A stretch of DNA of 64,000 nucleotides from CAXGTL01 sp964645705 (GCA_964645705.1 CAZYAB010000003.1:62001-126000), one strand, 5' to 3'. Shown: positions 1-10,165, numbered from the stretch's first letter. Notes: generated by a model from the sequence alone, not told the origin. Numbers and translations: made by a program.

Positions 1-2
1 GA

Positions 3-3000
3 GAAAGTGTGTCTACTGGTGTTTCTGAAGAATATACTGATTATATCTTAAGAGAAATTTATGAAACCGCATTCTTGGAAAAAGCAATAAGTTTGGGTGT
101 TTCTGAAAAAGATGCTCAGGCTTATATTGATTCTATGAAAAACAGGCCATTGACAGATTTAGCAACTTCTACATATGCGATTGGTGGAATTAGAGAAAGG
201 TATAAACTTACTGATTATGAAATTAAAAAAGGCATTGAGAATAAGGATTTATTGGTTGTTATAAAACGAAGAATAATTATAGATGAAGGTGAGAAATCTG
301 ACTCAGAACAAATGTCAGAAGATGTCATTAAAAGTAAAATATTTGATTTATTAGATGAAATATCAGAATTAGAATCAGAAATAAAAAGTAGTAAACAAAA
401 ATTAGGAAAAGTGAAGAATATTTTATTTTTTGGACCTTTGTTCCGTGCTTTTTTTCAACCTTCTATATCTTTAAAAAAAGAAAGACTTAATAGTTTAAAA
501 GCATTAGTTGATTTAGAATCTGAAAAATTATCTTTAAGGTCTTTGTCTTTAGAATCTTTGTCTTTACTTGATGAAATAGAATCTTCTAAATTAGGAAAAC
601 ATGATAAAAAATATTATAAGAAATTTATTGATCAAGATGATGATGCATACAGTCTTTTACAAATAGAAAGATTGCTTCGTAGAATTGATTCAAAAAGCAT
701 TAATGATGGTAAACAAGATATTGATAGTTTAGAAGATATGGTCTCAAAGAGTTTTGTTAGTGATAAAGTTGCTGATCACCATATTGATCTAAAACAAGAA
801 GATACTCTTGATGAATTAGTATCGTCTGTGCATGATTATCATCGTACTAGGATTGGAAAATCAGAGCTTGTTTCACGATTTGATTACCTTGTAGAAGTTC
901 CAAAAGATCAGGAGACAGAGGATTATGCAAAAGATTATCTAAAGAAAACAAACATAAGGCCAAGAACATATTATATTTCAACATTTTCAACACCAATTGC
1001 TTTTGAAGGATTTTTTGGACAAACTTATATTGTGCATTTACTGGAAACATTGAATGCTAAGATGCTTATTTCTGATACCTCGCTCCATTTTCCAGAGATG
1101 ATGCAAGAATTTGAAGTTTTTAATCCTGATCGTAGTTTGAATGAAGTAAATGCAAAAGAATTCTTAAGAGCATTGGTATTAATAACTCATCCAGAAGCAA
1201 TATATTCAGATGATGATATTGATAATATTTATAATTCTTGGTTGCAAATACATTCTGGTCGCAACAGTCTTGATACATCAATTAATAATGCTTTTAAAAT
1301 AGGAAATGAAAATAGAGAAATTTATTTAAGATTTTTAAGAGGCGATTTTACTTATTTAGATTATATTACTAAATTAAATCATGAAGAAAATGAATATGAT
1401 TATGTTTATGAATATATTCATCTTAATGAAATTTTGAAAGATATAGAAAAATCATCAGATGAACAAGTGATAATTGAAATAGAAACAGTACCTTCATCAA
1501 GAAGAATGGTTTTAGCTATTAAAGCATTAAATGAGGGTCGTTTGATACGTACTAATGATGGCAGATTCTTAGATATTAAAGATGTAGCAATTGATGAAGA
1601 AGGAGTTATAACTGTAGGAACAAAAAATAAAAATAAAAAATTTTCTCCTAATGAATATGAAGTGATTATGCCTAAAAATGTTGGTGGTAAAAAAGTCAAT
1701 ATAAAAACAGTTATGAGACTTCATCTTACTCCAAAAAGTATTAGGGTATTAATGAAAGAAGATATACCCCCTATTGGTGATTTATTAAGTGAAACAAATG
1801 TATTTTTAGAAAAACATAATCCCTCAAGAACTGAAGTTAAAGAATTTTTAGAAAATGTAGTTTTACCTATGAAAAGTATTTTTAATAAATATGGTAATGC
1901 CTATGGGGGCAGAAAAAAAGATTTTGCAACTTTTGAAAAATTTATATCTAATTTTGATACTGACTCTGGACCTTCTTTAGTTGAAGTTTTAAATAAATTA
2001 AATACTATTGCGACTGAAATAAAAATTGAGGAAATAAATAAAGAAATTGAAAAAATTGATTTTAGTGAAATTCAAGAACAAACACGTAACATTATTTTAT
2101 TAAGTAATCTGGTGAAAAAATTTTTAGAAGAAAATGAGAATCCTGATGAGGAGACAATTAAAATTTTTATTAAAAATAAATTTTTGAAAACAATTGAAGA
2201 TGAAAATTTAGATGTTAAAAAAATGAATACTGTTTATGGTAATTTTAGAACTGATTTTAGAAAATATGATATTTTTGTGCATAATGAAAAGGCAAGAGAA
2301 AGAGAGCCAAGACCTGATAGAAATGAAATTTTGAAGAGATTAAGGCAGTTTTCAAGTAGTGATCATAGTTCTAAGATAACTACTCTGAGAAATAGGGTTG
2401 ATAAGATTAAGGATGATAAAAAGAAAATCTTAGAAGTGATTGGTGTTGTTGGTGATTTTTTAATACCTGAAATAGATGAGGAAGACGTTAAAACTTTTAT
2501 AATAAAAAATATTTTACCTATTAAAGAATCACTTACAACAATTAAATATGATGTAGGACCTTATAGGTGGTATTTGGGAGAAGATCTTATAAATAAACCT
2601 GGTGGTGTGCCAATACCAAATATTAGAGACATTATAAAAAATCTTAAAACATTGTCAGATCTTGATTTGATAAAAAAAGCAAATAAAGAAAGAACAAATT
2701 TTGAAATAGTAATCCAAAATATTGACAGTATTATTGCTGTTGGTCCTGAAGTCAAGAGTACTTGGGAAAGTTATTTTAAATTTGAAGAACTTAGGTCTAA
2801 TGGAAAGGATTTGATAACTGTAATTGATAATGATTTGCTTAATATATATGAAGTAACTCATGAAGAAAAAAAGCAAAAGAAAACAGAATTACTTGATAGA
2901 TTAGGGGTTCCAAATCCAGAAGACAAAATTGTAATCAGTTATGTTGGAAGAATACATGATGAAAAAGGGTATGCTGTTCTTGAATCTATTATGAGAGAGT

Positions 3001-3974
3001 TGAGTGATGATGATAGATATGTTTTTATTATTGGTACTGACGGAAGTGGGAATATGGGTGAAAGATTTAAAGAGTTCCTAAATGAAGATGAAGGTAGAAG
3101 ATTAAGAGGTGTTGATGAAGGTGATGATCCTGTATCAGGTCAATTTCAAAGAATATTTGCAATAACAGATATTACTAAGAATGGAAACATTGTGTTTGCA
3201 AAAGTATCAGAAGATAATAAGAGGGAAGCTATGTTAAAAGAACTTAAAGATATTCAATCTAAGAATGTTGAAAAAAATTTTAAAGGTTATCCTAATGATA
3301 TCCATAATTTAGAATCATTTATACCTGTACAAGTTGCTTCTGACATATATGTTCATCCTTCGTGGTTTGAAGCAAAACCTGGTTCTGTTATTGAAGCAAA
3401 TAGAGCGCATGCATTTATTATTACAACAAAAAAAGGAGGAATGAGATCATCTGTTGATAAAGCAGAAGATGTATTGGTAAAACGTGTTGATGTTATTGGT
3501 GATGATGTGATCCTTACTTGGGAAGAATCTTTTGAAGAAATGGTAGAATATGCACTTGGTTTGGGTAGAAAAAGAATTTATCTTTCAGATGGGACAGAAA
3601 TTAATATAAAAAAATTCTCTCTTAGGAAAATTATTGATATATTATCTAATAAAAAAGGTGAAACATTTAGTATAGGAAATATAAATTATAAAGTTGGAAA
3701 AGATATGTTATCTGTAGAGGAAACAAGGAAAATGACAGAAGAGGAAAAGAGGATAATTGAAGAGTTAGAATTTGAAGATGAACCTTTGGAAGATACAGAG
3801 AGATCTCTAAGTCCCGAATCTGTTATTGAATCATTACAATATATTAAAGCTATAAAAAAATTCACACAAAGAATTGATAATAATGATTTTAAAAAAACAA
3901 AGTTTACTAAACCAAAAATGGTATCAAGAACTTATGAACATTTTTCTGATCTAATAAAACCAAAGAATGAATAA
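3..3974 (+). CDS. very long glycosyltransferase (GT4-like C-terminal region), 5' end possibly cut by window edge
   Basis: The frame is open to the left edge, so the start is uncertain; a GTG at 9 would give 1321 aa. Residues about 975-1190 look like the nucleotide-sugar half of a GT-B glycosyltransferase. They begin with a VISYVGRIHDEKG-type strand and loop and carry FEAKPGSVIEA, where Glu1121 and Glu1129 form the EX7E pattern of retaining GT4 enzymes. The roughly 950 residues before this are charged and lysine/glutamate-rich with probable coiled coils near 100-200, and match no domain I recognise. It converges with the next glycosyltransferase and probably belongs to a surface-glycan locus. 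The donor and acceptor cannot be told. Confidence 0.6.
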   Translation, partial: ESVSTGVSEEYTDYILREIYETAFLEKAISLGVSEKDAQAYIDSMKNRPLTDLATSTYAIGGIRERYKLTDYEIKKGIENKDLLVVIKRRIIIDEGEKSDSEQMSEDVIKSKIFDLLDEISELESEIKSSKQKLGKVKNILFFGPLFRAFFQPSISLKKERLNSLKALVDLESEKLSLRSLSLESLSLLDEIESSKLGKHDKKYYKKFIDQDDDAYSLLQIERLLRRIDSKSINDGKQDIDSLEDMVSKSFVSDKVADHHIDLKQEDTLDELVSSVHDYHRTRIGKSELVSRFDYLVEVPKDQETEDYAKDYLKKTNIRPRTYYISTFSTPIAFEGFFGQTYIVHLLETLNAKMLISDTSLHFPEMMQEFEVFNPDRSLNEVNAKEFLRALVLITHPEAIYSDDDIDNIYNSWLQIHSGRNSLDTSINNAFKIGNENREIYLRFLRGDFTYLDYITKLNHEENEYDYVYEYIHLNEILKDIEKSSDEQVIIEIETVPSSRRMVLAIKALNEGRLIRTNDGRFLDIKDVAIDEEGVITVGTKNKNKKFSPNEYEVIMPKNVGGKKVNIKTVMRLHLTPKSIRVLMKEDIPPIGDLLSETNVFLEKHNPSRTEVKEFLENVVLPMKSIFNKYGNAYGGRKKDFATFEKFISNFDTDSGPSLVEVLNKLNTIATEIKIEEINKEIEKIDFSEIQEQTRNIILLSNLVKKFLEENENPDEETIKIFIKNKFLKTIEDENLDVKKMNTVYGNFRTDFRKYDIFVHNEKAREREPRPDRNEILKRLRQFSSSDHSSKITTLRNRVDKIKDDKKKILEVIGVVGDFLIPEIDEEDVKTFIIKNILPIKESLTTIKYDVGPYRWYLGEDLINKPGGVPIPNIRDIIKNLKTLSDLDLIKKANKERTNFEIVIQNIDSIIAVGPEVKSTWESYFKFEELRSNGKDLITVIDNDLLNIYEVTHEEKKQKKTELLDRLGVPNPEDKIVISYVGRIHDEKGYAVLESIMRELSDDDRYVFIIGTDGSGNMGERFKEFLNEDEGRRLRGVDEGDDPVSGQFQRIFAITDITKNGNIVFAKVSEDNKREAMLKELKDIQSKNVEKNFKGYPNDIHNLESFIPVQVASDIYVHPSWFEAKPGSVIEANRAHAFIITTKKGGMRSSVDKAEDVLVKRVDVIGDDVILTWEESFEEMVEYALGLGRKRIYLSDGTEINIKKFSLRKIIDILSNKKGETFSIGNINYKVGKDMLSVEETRKMTEEEKRIIEELEFEDEPLEDTERSLSPESVIESLQYIKAIKKFTQRIDNNDFKKTKFTKPKMVSRTYEHFSDLIKPKNE

Positions 3975-3979
3975 AATAA

Positions 3980-5254
3980 TCAAACAACACTTCTTAAACA
4001 AGAATCATATTTTGAAATCATTTCTTTTGCAGTGTAACCTTTTTCTATTAACTGTCTTCTTATTAGTTCTCTGTCAAAATTTGTTTTATCAAAAGAAGCA
4101 ATTTTTTCTACATTAGAATTATAAACTCTTCTTTTTTCCTCGTGCGATTTGTCAGAGTGATAAAATTCAGATCCTGGTCTTAGGAATGTAATAGAATTAT
4201 CTTTATTAATAATATCTGTATGATGTTCTTGATCAGGAAGAATTATTGGAACACCGCTCATTAGGGCTTTTAAAACTGCAACATCTATATCTTTTGTATA
4301 ATAAAAAGAAAAAAATACATCTATTTCATTAAAAATATTTTTATGATGACGAGTTGTATCCCAATTAGAATTTTGTGTTAAATCATATACATTTTCAACA
4401 ACATCAATTCCTTTGATAGGTATATCTACTCTTTTATAAGGACCGTCAGGTCTATAATCCCTAAATTGCATCATATTGTGTTTGGTTCCAAATGCATAAT
4501 CAATAATTACTTTTATATTCTCTTTTGCCTTTTTTTTAAATTTAAAGAATTTCATTAACATATTACCACTTATACTATTACCTTGTCTATAAAATTCTAA
4601 TAAATTAGCACCAACAACTAATTCATCAGGTCTTCTTTCTGATAATTTATACACTTCTTCATCAACTCCTAATTTGGCGTATCTAACTCTATTTTCAGGC
4701 AATCCTAATTCTTCTGTAAAAGCTTCTGAAAATGAGATAAATGAGTCCATTCTATTAAAGAACTTTCTATATCTTTTGCCGAGTTCTTTATTTCTAATTG
4801 GAACATCTCTAGAATTGTGAACTGTATAATTTAATTTAACTTTCTTTTTTGGTAAATCTTCGAAATTGTCAACAATGTCAAGATGTTCTTTAACAAGTGA
4901 ATGAAAATTAATAATTATTGAATCGTATTTTTCTAACATTGATTCTAAGTATCCTGGTTTGAACCAGTTTTTATCAAAGTCAAATATTTCTTGCTTTTCT
5001 GTATTTCCAGGACTGATTATTTCTGCACCAAAACATTTTTCTGCAATATCTCCTTGATCAAAATAATATCTATCATGGTTGAAATTATTATGCTCACCAC
5101 ACGAATCTATTGGATATTTGTCTCCTGTACTTATTACAATATGGTCTAGTTCTGATTTTCTTAAACTTTCAGATATTACATGTCCTTCATTATACTTAAA
5201 CCCGTCTAATGGATAATTCAGTTCAGTATAATCAATTACTAATATTTTTTCCAA
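3980..5254 (-). CDS. glycosyltransferase, GT4-like, divergent
   Basis: A 424-aa protein with GT-B character. The C-terminal half has the sequence DVFFSFYYTKDIDVAVLKAL followed by MSGVPIILPDQ, the place where GT4 enzymes bind the nucleotide sugar. The usual EX7E glutamates are not both present, so activity or sugar specificity may differ. The start is TTG at 5254, preceded by GGTGA seven bases upstream that lies inside the 3' end of the oxidoreductase gene; one base separates the genes. The two genes are therefore probably co-transcribed and translationally linked in sugar-nucleotide or glycan synthesis. Confidence 0.65.
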   Translation of the reverse strand: MEKILVIDYTELNYPLDGFKYNEGHVISESLRKSELDHIVISTGDKYPIDSCGEHNNFNHDRYYFDQGDIAEKCFGAEIISPGNTEKQEIFDFDKNWFKPGYLESMLEKYDSIIINFHSLVKEHLDIVDNFEDLPKKKVKLNYTVHNSRDVPIRNKELGKRYRKFFNRMDSFISFSEAFTEELGLPENRVRYAKLGVDEEVYKLSERRPDELVVGANLLEFYRQGNSISGNMLMKFFKFKKKAKENIKVIIDYAFGTKHNMMQFRDYRPDGPYKRVDIPIKGIDVVENVYDLTQNSNWDTTRHHKNIFNEIDVFFSFYYTKDIDVAVLKALMSGVPIILPDQEHHTDIINKDNSITFLRPGSEFYHSDKSHEEKRRVYNSNVEKIASFDKTNFDRELIRRQLIEKGYTAKEMISKYDSCLRSVV

Positions 5255-5255
5255 A

Positions 5256-6314
5256 TTATTTCACCAGTCCAGCTTTTGAATAAATTTTATCTACTTCTTT
5301 GTCTGCTTTTACGCCAACGTCAAAAGAAGGTTCACATTTTTCATTGTTTTTTAAAGATAGATAAAAAGCATAATTTGCTAAACTTGAGTACCATTGTCTA
5401 AATCTTTTAAATTTCTTTTTTTCAATTCCTTTTTTTTCTAAATAATCATAGAATAATTCTCTTCTTGTTATTGTTTTATAATCTTGATCTTTTAATTTAT
5501 AAGTAACTGGTCCGTTAAACATAAAATCATCTGCAAAAATCAATCCATTTTCACAAAAGATTTCAATTCTTCTAGATGTACCTCTTCTAGGAATATTATG
5601 CCAAAATGTATTAAAAAATACTTTGAAGTCATTAAAGTTTAAGTCCATTCTTAAATAAGTTTCAATGTTTTGTTCATCACCATCCATTTCGCATTTTTCT
5701 ATTTCATAATCCCCGAATAAATACATTAATAAATCAATGTCATGCACATTTGCTTCTTTAAGAATACCACCACCACTTATTTGTCTGTCTTTTCTCCAAT
5801 CTCCACGATATATTCCTCCAAAAGGAAAACATGCATCGTGTCTATAATTAACTAACACGGTTTTTCCAAACTCTCCACTTTCTAGTAAATCTTTTATAAA
5901 ATTAATACTTGGAGAATGTCTTAAAACTAATCCTATTTGGTTAGGAATATTACTATTGTTTACTTTGTCTGCTAATTCTTGTGATTCTTGAGATGTAAGA
6001 GTCAATGGTTTTTCACAATATATTGGAATATTTCTTCCTATTGCAAGTTCTACTTGTTCTTTGTGAAACTTTGTTGGACTTGCTATGATGACAGCATTAA
6101 CATCATCATCTAATATTGCTTTTTTAGGATTGGGGGTGTAATTTTCTATATTATATCTTTCTGCAATTTCTTCTAAATGTTCAACATTAGGGTCACAGAT
6201 CATTGATATTGAAACATCATCTAAGAATCCACTTTTAATCATATCATTAAATACTTTTAAATGGTGCATCCCCATATATCCTAAACCAATTATGCCTAAG
6301 TTTATTTTATCCAT
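5256..6314 (-). CDS. Gfo/Idh/MocA family NAD(P)-dependent oxidoreductase
   Basis: 352 aa, usual length for the family. The N-terminal Rossmann motif is LGIIGLGYMGMHHLK, the conserved EKP motif occurs as IPIYCEKPL near residue 100, and the catalytic-site block is GGGILKEANVHDIDLLMYL near 180, with the expected His. Members oxidise or reduce hydroxyls of sugars or sugar nucleotides. Position directly before a glycosyltransferase suggests a nucleotide-sugar substrate for glycan assembly; that is an inference from context. It is divergent from the small membrane protein at 6444. Confidence 0.85.
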   Translation of the reverse strand: MDKINLGIIGLGYMGMHHLKVFNDMIKSGFLDDVSISMICDPNVEHLEEIAERYNIENYTPNPKKAILDDDVNAVIIASPTKFHKEQVELAIGRNIPIYCEKPLTLTSQESQELADKVNNSNIPNQIGLVLRHSPSINFIKDLLESGEFGKTVLVNYRHDACFPFGGIYRGDWRKDRQISGGGILKEANVHDIDLLMYLFGDYEIEKCEMDGDEQNIETYLRMDLNFNDFKVFFNTFWHNIPRRGTSRRIEIFCENGLIFADDFMFNGPVTYKLKDQDYKTITRRELFYDYLEKKGIEKKKFKRFRQWYSSLANYAFYLSLKNNEKCEPSFDVGVKADKEVDKIYSKAGLVK

Positions 6315-6410
6315 TCTGCTTATTTTACCCCTTGCTTGTTTAAATTAGTTAATATATATTCCTTTATAAATGTTTCTATTTATTTACTACTCTGAAAAGA
6401 CAAAACAAGC

Positions 6411-6420
6411 TTTTTATATT
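6411..6420 (+). promoter_or_regulatory. TATA box of the 6444 gene
   Basis: TTTTTATATT is centred about 28 bases before the ATG, the archaeal spacing expected for a leaderless transcript, and no Shine-Dalgarno site is seen. It lies between the arms AAGCT and AGCTT, a small inverted repeat that could bind a regulator. Confidence 0.45.
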
Positions 6421-6443
6421 AGCTTATTATTTATATATATATA

Positions 6444-7058
6444 ATGAAAGATTTTCATGCTGAAATTCAGAGATTTATAGAAACACATAGAAAAGCTGGA
6501 TATAGTTTTAGTGATATGACCAAAACAATGAAAAAAGCAGGTTATCCTGATTCTTTGATTAAAGAGGTCTTTGAAGAATATGAAAAAAAGAGACTTGATC
6601 AAAAGAAGAGCAAAACAATTAAAACTACTATAAACTTCACAAAGTTAAGTAATTTTTTGTCAGAAAATAGAAAATTAATTTATAGCTTTCTTGGCGTTCT
6701 TTGTCTAGTCATATTAATTGTATTAGTTTTGATGTTCTTTCCTATGAAAGCAAGCTGTAATAATAAACAATGTTTTGTAAGTGCTGCAAATATGTGTGAA
6801 AAATCTTCTTTTATACAGCTTGAAAATACAGCAACAATCAAATACACGGCAAATGATTGTGTTTTAACAAAGAAAATAATTAAGCTTGATAAAACAGAGC
6901 CAGAAGAAATTAGATCTTTATTCTTAGATCAAGAAATGACTTGTGAATTTAGCAAACAAAACTTTGATTCTAGTCTTGTAGATGGATTTGCAGTTGGGGT
7001 TGATAATTGTGAAGGTAGTTTAAAAGATATTATTGTTGAGATTAGAGAAATTAGTTGA
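6444..7058 (+). CDS. single-pass membrane protein of unknown function
   Basis: 204 aa. Residues 1-50 form a soluble, amphipathic region (HAEIQRFIETHRKAGYSFSD and a following KAGYPDSLIKEVFEEYEKK segment) that resembles a small helical domain. A single hydrophobic segment near residues 76-98 (LGVLCLVILIVLVLMFF) is followed by about 105 residues with six cysteines, probably outside the cell and disulfide-bonded. I do not recognise the family. Confidence 0.75.
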   Translation: MKDFHAEIQRFIETHRKAGYSFSDMTKTMKKAGYPDSLIKEVFEEYEKKRLDQKKSKTIKTTINFTKLSNFLSENRKLIYSFLGVLCLVILIVLVLMFFPMKASCNNKQCFVSAANMCEKSSFIQLENTATIKYTANDCVLTKKIIKLDKTEPEEIRSLFLDQEMTCEFSKQNFDSSLVDGFAVGVDNCEGSLKDIIVEIREIS

Positions 7059-7098
7059 TTTGTTTAATAATATCTTGTTCTATCTTAATATTTTTTTT

Positions 7099-8166
7099 CT
7101 AATAATTAATCTTATATCTAAGAATTCCTCCAATTCCACCTAAACCGTCTAATTTCTTGCCTGCTTCATGATCACTTGATATAATGAAAATGTCGCCTTG
7201 CATTTGATCAACTAATCTCATGATCTTCTCAATGGAATTGAATCTTTCTTCTTGCCTTTTTTTGTGAATAAATTTATCTGTTATTAATAATTTAATAATT
7301 GCACCAGATTCTGCGATCTTTTTTGTTTCACGCAAACCATAAACTGATTTACCATCTTTAGAAATTTCTGTTAACAGTTCTTCAACAAGATTGACTTCTT
7401 TTGCAATTCTGTCTTGTTTTAAGACGGCTTGAACTTCTTGTCTTTTTAAAACTTCATTTATTGCATCTTGTTTTACAGACGAGCACGTTGCAAGAACAAT
7501 CTTTTTTTTGAGATCTTGGTTGACTGATTGTTCTTTCATTAGATCTTCTTTCCAAAATGCAGGTGATGCAATAACAATGTTTGTTGGTTTATGCCTTTTG
7601 TCATATTGTTCAAGTTGTTTGATTATTTCTTTGTAAAATGATTTTGTGATTGTTGTTTTTTCTCTTTTTTTTGCAACTTCGCCTTGGATTGAACTCAACA
7701 TTTCATATCCATATTTTTTGCTAATTGCAAAGAATGCGTCTTCTCTATCAAAAACACAAATCAAGATCTTTGTTTTTGTTGGTTTTAGTGCTTCATTTAT
7801 TTTCTCTATTTGATATTTTAAGAATCTTGGTTTTTCAATCGTGATTATTGTTCCTGGTTCTAGATTAAAAGTGTGGTAAGATCCTTTTGAAACATCATCT
7901 GGGCCCATTATTATTTTTCCTGATGCTCTTAATATGTTAGAATATTTATGAAACTCTATTTTTTCAACAGAGATTCCTATGAATATTGTTTTTTTTATTA
8001 TCTTAACTTTTTTGTCAGATCCTTGTCCTAGTTTGATCTTTCTAATTGTCTTTCCTTTGATTCTGTCTTTTGAATCTATTATCTGGCTCAAGTACCATAG
8101 ATCATCCATGTTTTCTATTTTTATTTTTAATATTCCTTTTTTCAGGTTTTTGTGGATTATTTTCAT
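7099..8166 (-). CDS. pelA: mRNA surveillance protein Pelota (Dom34)
   Basis: 355 aa, the normal archaeal length. The N-terminal Sm-like domain has the segment NMDDLWYLSQIIDSKDRIKG, followed by an eRF1-like central domain and a C-terminal domain ending in the conserved DHEAGKKLDGLGGIGGILRY block. The GGQ loop of release factors is absent, as expected for Pelota. It rescues stalled ribosomes with aEF1A/ABCE1. Copy 1 of the C-rich repeat lies ten bases upstream of the start, in the 5' region of this gene. Confidence 0.95.
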   Translation of the reverse strand: MKIIHKNLKKGILKIKIENMDDLWYLSQIIDSKDRIKGKTIRKIKLGQGSDKKVKIIKKTIFIGISVEKIEFHKYSNILRASGKIIMGPDDVSKGSYHTFNLEPGTIITIEKPRFLKYQIEKINEALKPTKTKILICVFDREDAFFAISKKYGYEMLSSIQGEVAKKREKTTITKSFYKEIIKQLEQYDKRHKPTNIVIASPAFWKEDLMKEQSVNQDLKKKIVLATCSSVKQDAINEVLKRQEVQAVLKQDRIAKEVNLVEELLTEISKDGKSVYGLRETKKIAESGAIIKLLITDKFIHKKRQEERFNSIEKIMRLVDQMQGDIFIISSDHEAGKKLDGLGGIGGILRYKINY

Positions 8167-8175
8167 TTTATTTAG

Positions 8176-8220
8176 CCCACCAAGCCTTTCCCCCGGCCAC
8201 CCGCCCTTGTTATGGTGGGG
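8176..8220 (+). repeat. C-rich interspersed repeat, copy 1
   Basis: Core CCCCCGGCCACCCGCCC differs at one of 17 positions from copy 2. The ends CCCACCA and TGGTGGG are complementary and could close a hairpin. It lies between divergent genes, immediately upstream of pelA. Confidence 0.7.
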
Positions 8221-8358
8221 ATCATATAATTAAGGGACAGACTATCTCTATATATAAAAAAGGATAACATTTATATATAAATCTATTTATAATGAATTAT
8301 GTAGACAAGGGTCTAGCATATATATAGTTATTTAAAAAAAGAAACAGGTGGTATTAAA

Positions 8359-10065
8359 ATGTTAAGAAAAAAATTTTCAAAAAAATCTCAAGAAGCAGGT
8401 GGAGGAAGTGCAGCTGTGTTTGTTGCTGTTATTGCTTTTATGATTATTCTATATATTTTGTTCTTGCCTCCAGATGAAAGAGCACAAATATTGGGTGGAG
8501 ACGGCAGTAGTTCTAGTGATGATTATGTTCCTGATTATGATGATATAGATGAAGATGATGATGATGCAGATGAAGATGAGGATATATTGTTATTGGAAAA
8601 TCCAGGTATGCTAAGCGTGCATGGTGATGATAGGATTTATCATTTTATTCAAAAAGTAAGGCTTTTTGATGAATGGTCTGGGACTGTTTTAGAAGAACAC
8701 AGGGCAGTGTCTGTGAAAAGAAGCTTGTTTGATAATGAACCAGAATTATTGATCTTAAGATTAGATGATTTTGAGAATACAAAAAGTCTTTTGATTGATT
8801 TTGTTATTAAAAAATCTGTAGGTGATCTAATGATTAAGTTTAATGAAGAAGCTGTTTTTGATGGTTATCTTACAGAAGGAACTATTGAGCCAATATCTAT
8901 TAGAAATGATTTATTAAAAAAGAATAATCTTATTGAGTTCATTGTTTCATCACCTGGGCTAAGATTTTGGAGAACAAATCAATATTATTTGGAAAATATT
9001 AAAGCGATTGGAACTATAAGAGATGTTTCACACATGATTACTAAGGAAAAATTCTTTATATCAGATGACGAGTATGATTCTGCTGAAAAGATAGAGCTCA
9101 AGTATTATCCTTATTGTGATTCTAAGAAAATAGGACCACTAACAATAAAAGTAAATGATCAAGAAATTTATTCTGGAACACCTTATTGTAATGCTGAAAG
9201 AACTGTTGAGTTTGGACCAGAGATAATTAATAAAGGAGACAATAATATTGAGTTCTCAACAACAAAAGGTAGTTATGAAATAAATAAAATTACAATAGAA
9301 GCAGAAGTAGACAAAAAAGAAGATTATTCATATTACTTTGACTTGGATGAAGACTATTTTATGGAAGTTGCAGAAGGAAGGTGCGGTGATGTTGATGATA
9401 TTTGTCCTGCAGGTTGTTCAGAAGACGAAGACATAGATTGCTGCTTTGGAGCAGGTTCTGATAATTATTGGTGTGACCTTGAACCAAGCAATGTCGACAA
9501 TAGATGTGTTACAGATGTTGAAGATAATGAATGCGGATTGTGTTTAACAGGGTATGAAGATGAGTATGGTTATCCTCATGATTCTTGTGAAGGATTGTGT
9601 GGTGATGATACTGATGATTTGTGTCATTCTGGCTGTAATAAGAATTATGATAAGGATTGTTGTTATGTAGATGATTCTGATAATTATTGGTGTGATTATG
9701 TGCCGGATGCTGGTTTAAGCAGTGTATGTGAAGATTCAATATCTTCTGGCGAGTGTGATGACTGTCTTACAAATTACAAGAATGAAAATAAAGACATTCC
9801 AATTATATGTGACAGGTATCCGTCAGGAAAATATAAACTAAAGAAAGGATATAAAGTTTTGTTAGACTTTAAATTCTTAGACGATGATAAGGAAAAGAAA
9901 TTTGAATTAAACATCAATGGAAGAAAAGATATGATAAGAACTGATGATGACACAGAATCAAAAGATATATCTTCAAAAGTAAGAAGAAATTATAATTCAT
10001 TGCTTATCAAGCCAGAAAAATCATTTGAAATTGCAGAAATAAAAGTAACTTTGGAGAAAAATTGA
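8359..10065 (+). CDS. membrane-anchored acidic, Cys-rich surface protein
   Basis: 568 aa, started by ATG with AGGTGG upstream. The N terminus is basic (RKKFSKKSQEAGGG), then one transmembrane helix at about 24-40 (AVFVAVIAFMIILYILFLP). A short Asp/Glu-rich linker follows and then a large extracellular part with beta-rich stretches. Two tandem cysteine modules near residues 342-400 and 414-475 share CGD..DD.C..GC, DCC and NYWCD. It is the first gene of the envelope block and is followed by a T-rich tract. Function unknown; a structural or binding role at the cell surface is likely. Confidence 0.8.
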   Translation: MLRKKFSKKSQEAGGGSAAVFVAVIAFMIILYILFLPPDERAQILGGDGSSSSDDYVPDYDDIDEDDDDADEDEDILLLENPGMLSVHGDDRIYHFIQKVRLFDEWSGTVLEEHRAVSVKRSLFDNEPELLILRLDDFENTKSLLIDFVIKKSVGDLMIKFNEEAVFDGYLTEGTIEPISIRNDLLKKNNLIEFIVSSPGLRFWRTNQYYLENIKAIGTIRDVSHMITKEKFFISDDEYDSAEKIELKYYPYCDSKKIGPLTIKVNDQEIYSGTPYCNAERTVEFGPEIINKGDNNIEFSTTKGSYEINKITIEAEVDKKEDYSYYFDLDEDYFMEVAEGRCGDVDDICPAGCSEDEDIDCCFGAGSDNYWCDLEPSNVDNRCVTDVEDNECGLCLTGYEDEYGYPHDSCEGLCGDDTDDLCHSGCNKNYDKDCCYVDDSDNYWCDYVPDAGLSSVCEDSISSGECDDCLTNYKNENKDIPIICDRYPSGKYKLKKGYKVLLDFKFLDDDKEKKFELNINGRKDMIRTDDDTESKDISSKVRRNYNSLLIKPEKSFEIAEIKVTLEKN

Positions 10066-10086
10066 TTTTTTTATTTTTTTATTTTG
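10063..10086 (+). terminator. T-rich terminator after the Cys-rich protein gene
   Basis: From the stop codon on, the plus strand has two runs of seven and eight T separated by A, the usual archaeal intrinsic signal, with no hairpin. Confidence 0.5.
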
Positions 10087-10114
10087 CATGTTTTAAAAAA
10101 AGAGGAGTGGTTGA

Positions 10115-10165
10115 ATGAAAACATTAAAATTTAACAGGGTGGAAAATTGGTCTGGCCTGCTTTAG
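10115..10165 (+). other. 16-codon leader ORF overlapping the next gene
   Basis: An ATG at 10115 has GGAGTGG about four to ten bases upstream and encodes MKTLKFNRVENWSGLL before TAG at 10163-10165. It is in a different frame and overlaps the TTG start at 10147 of the large membrane protein. This is the better ribosome-binding site of the two. It may couple translation, or mark an error in the assembled sequence. Confidence 0.35.

Noticed and set aside
9509..9739. His/Asn-rich minus-strand frame
   Set aside because: It is the mirror of the Asp/Cys-rich repeats of the 8359-10065 gene; composition follows from the complementary codons.
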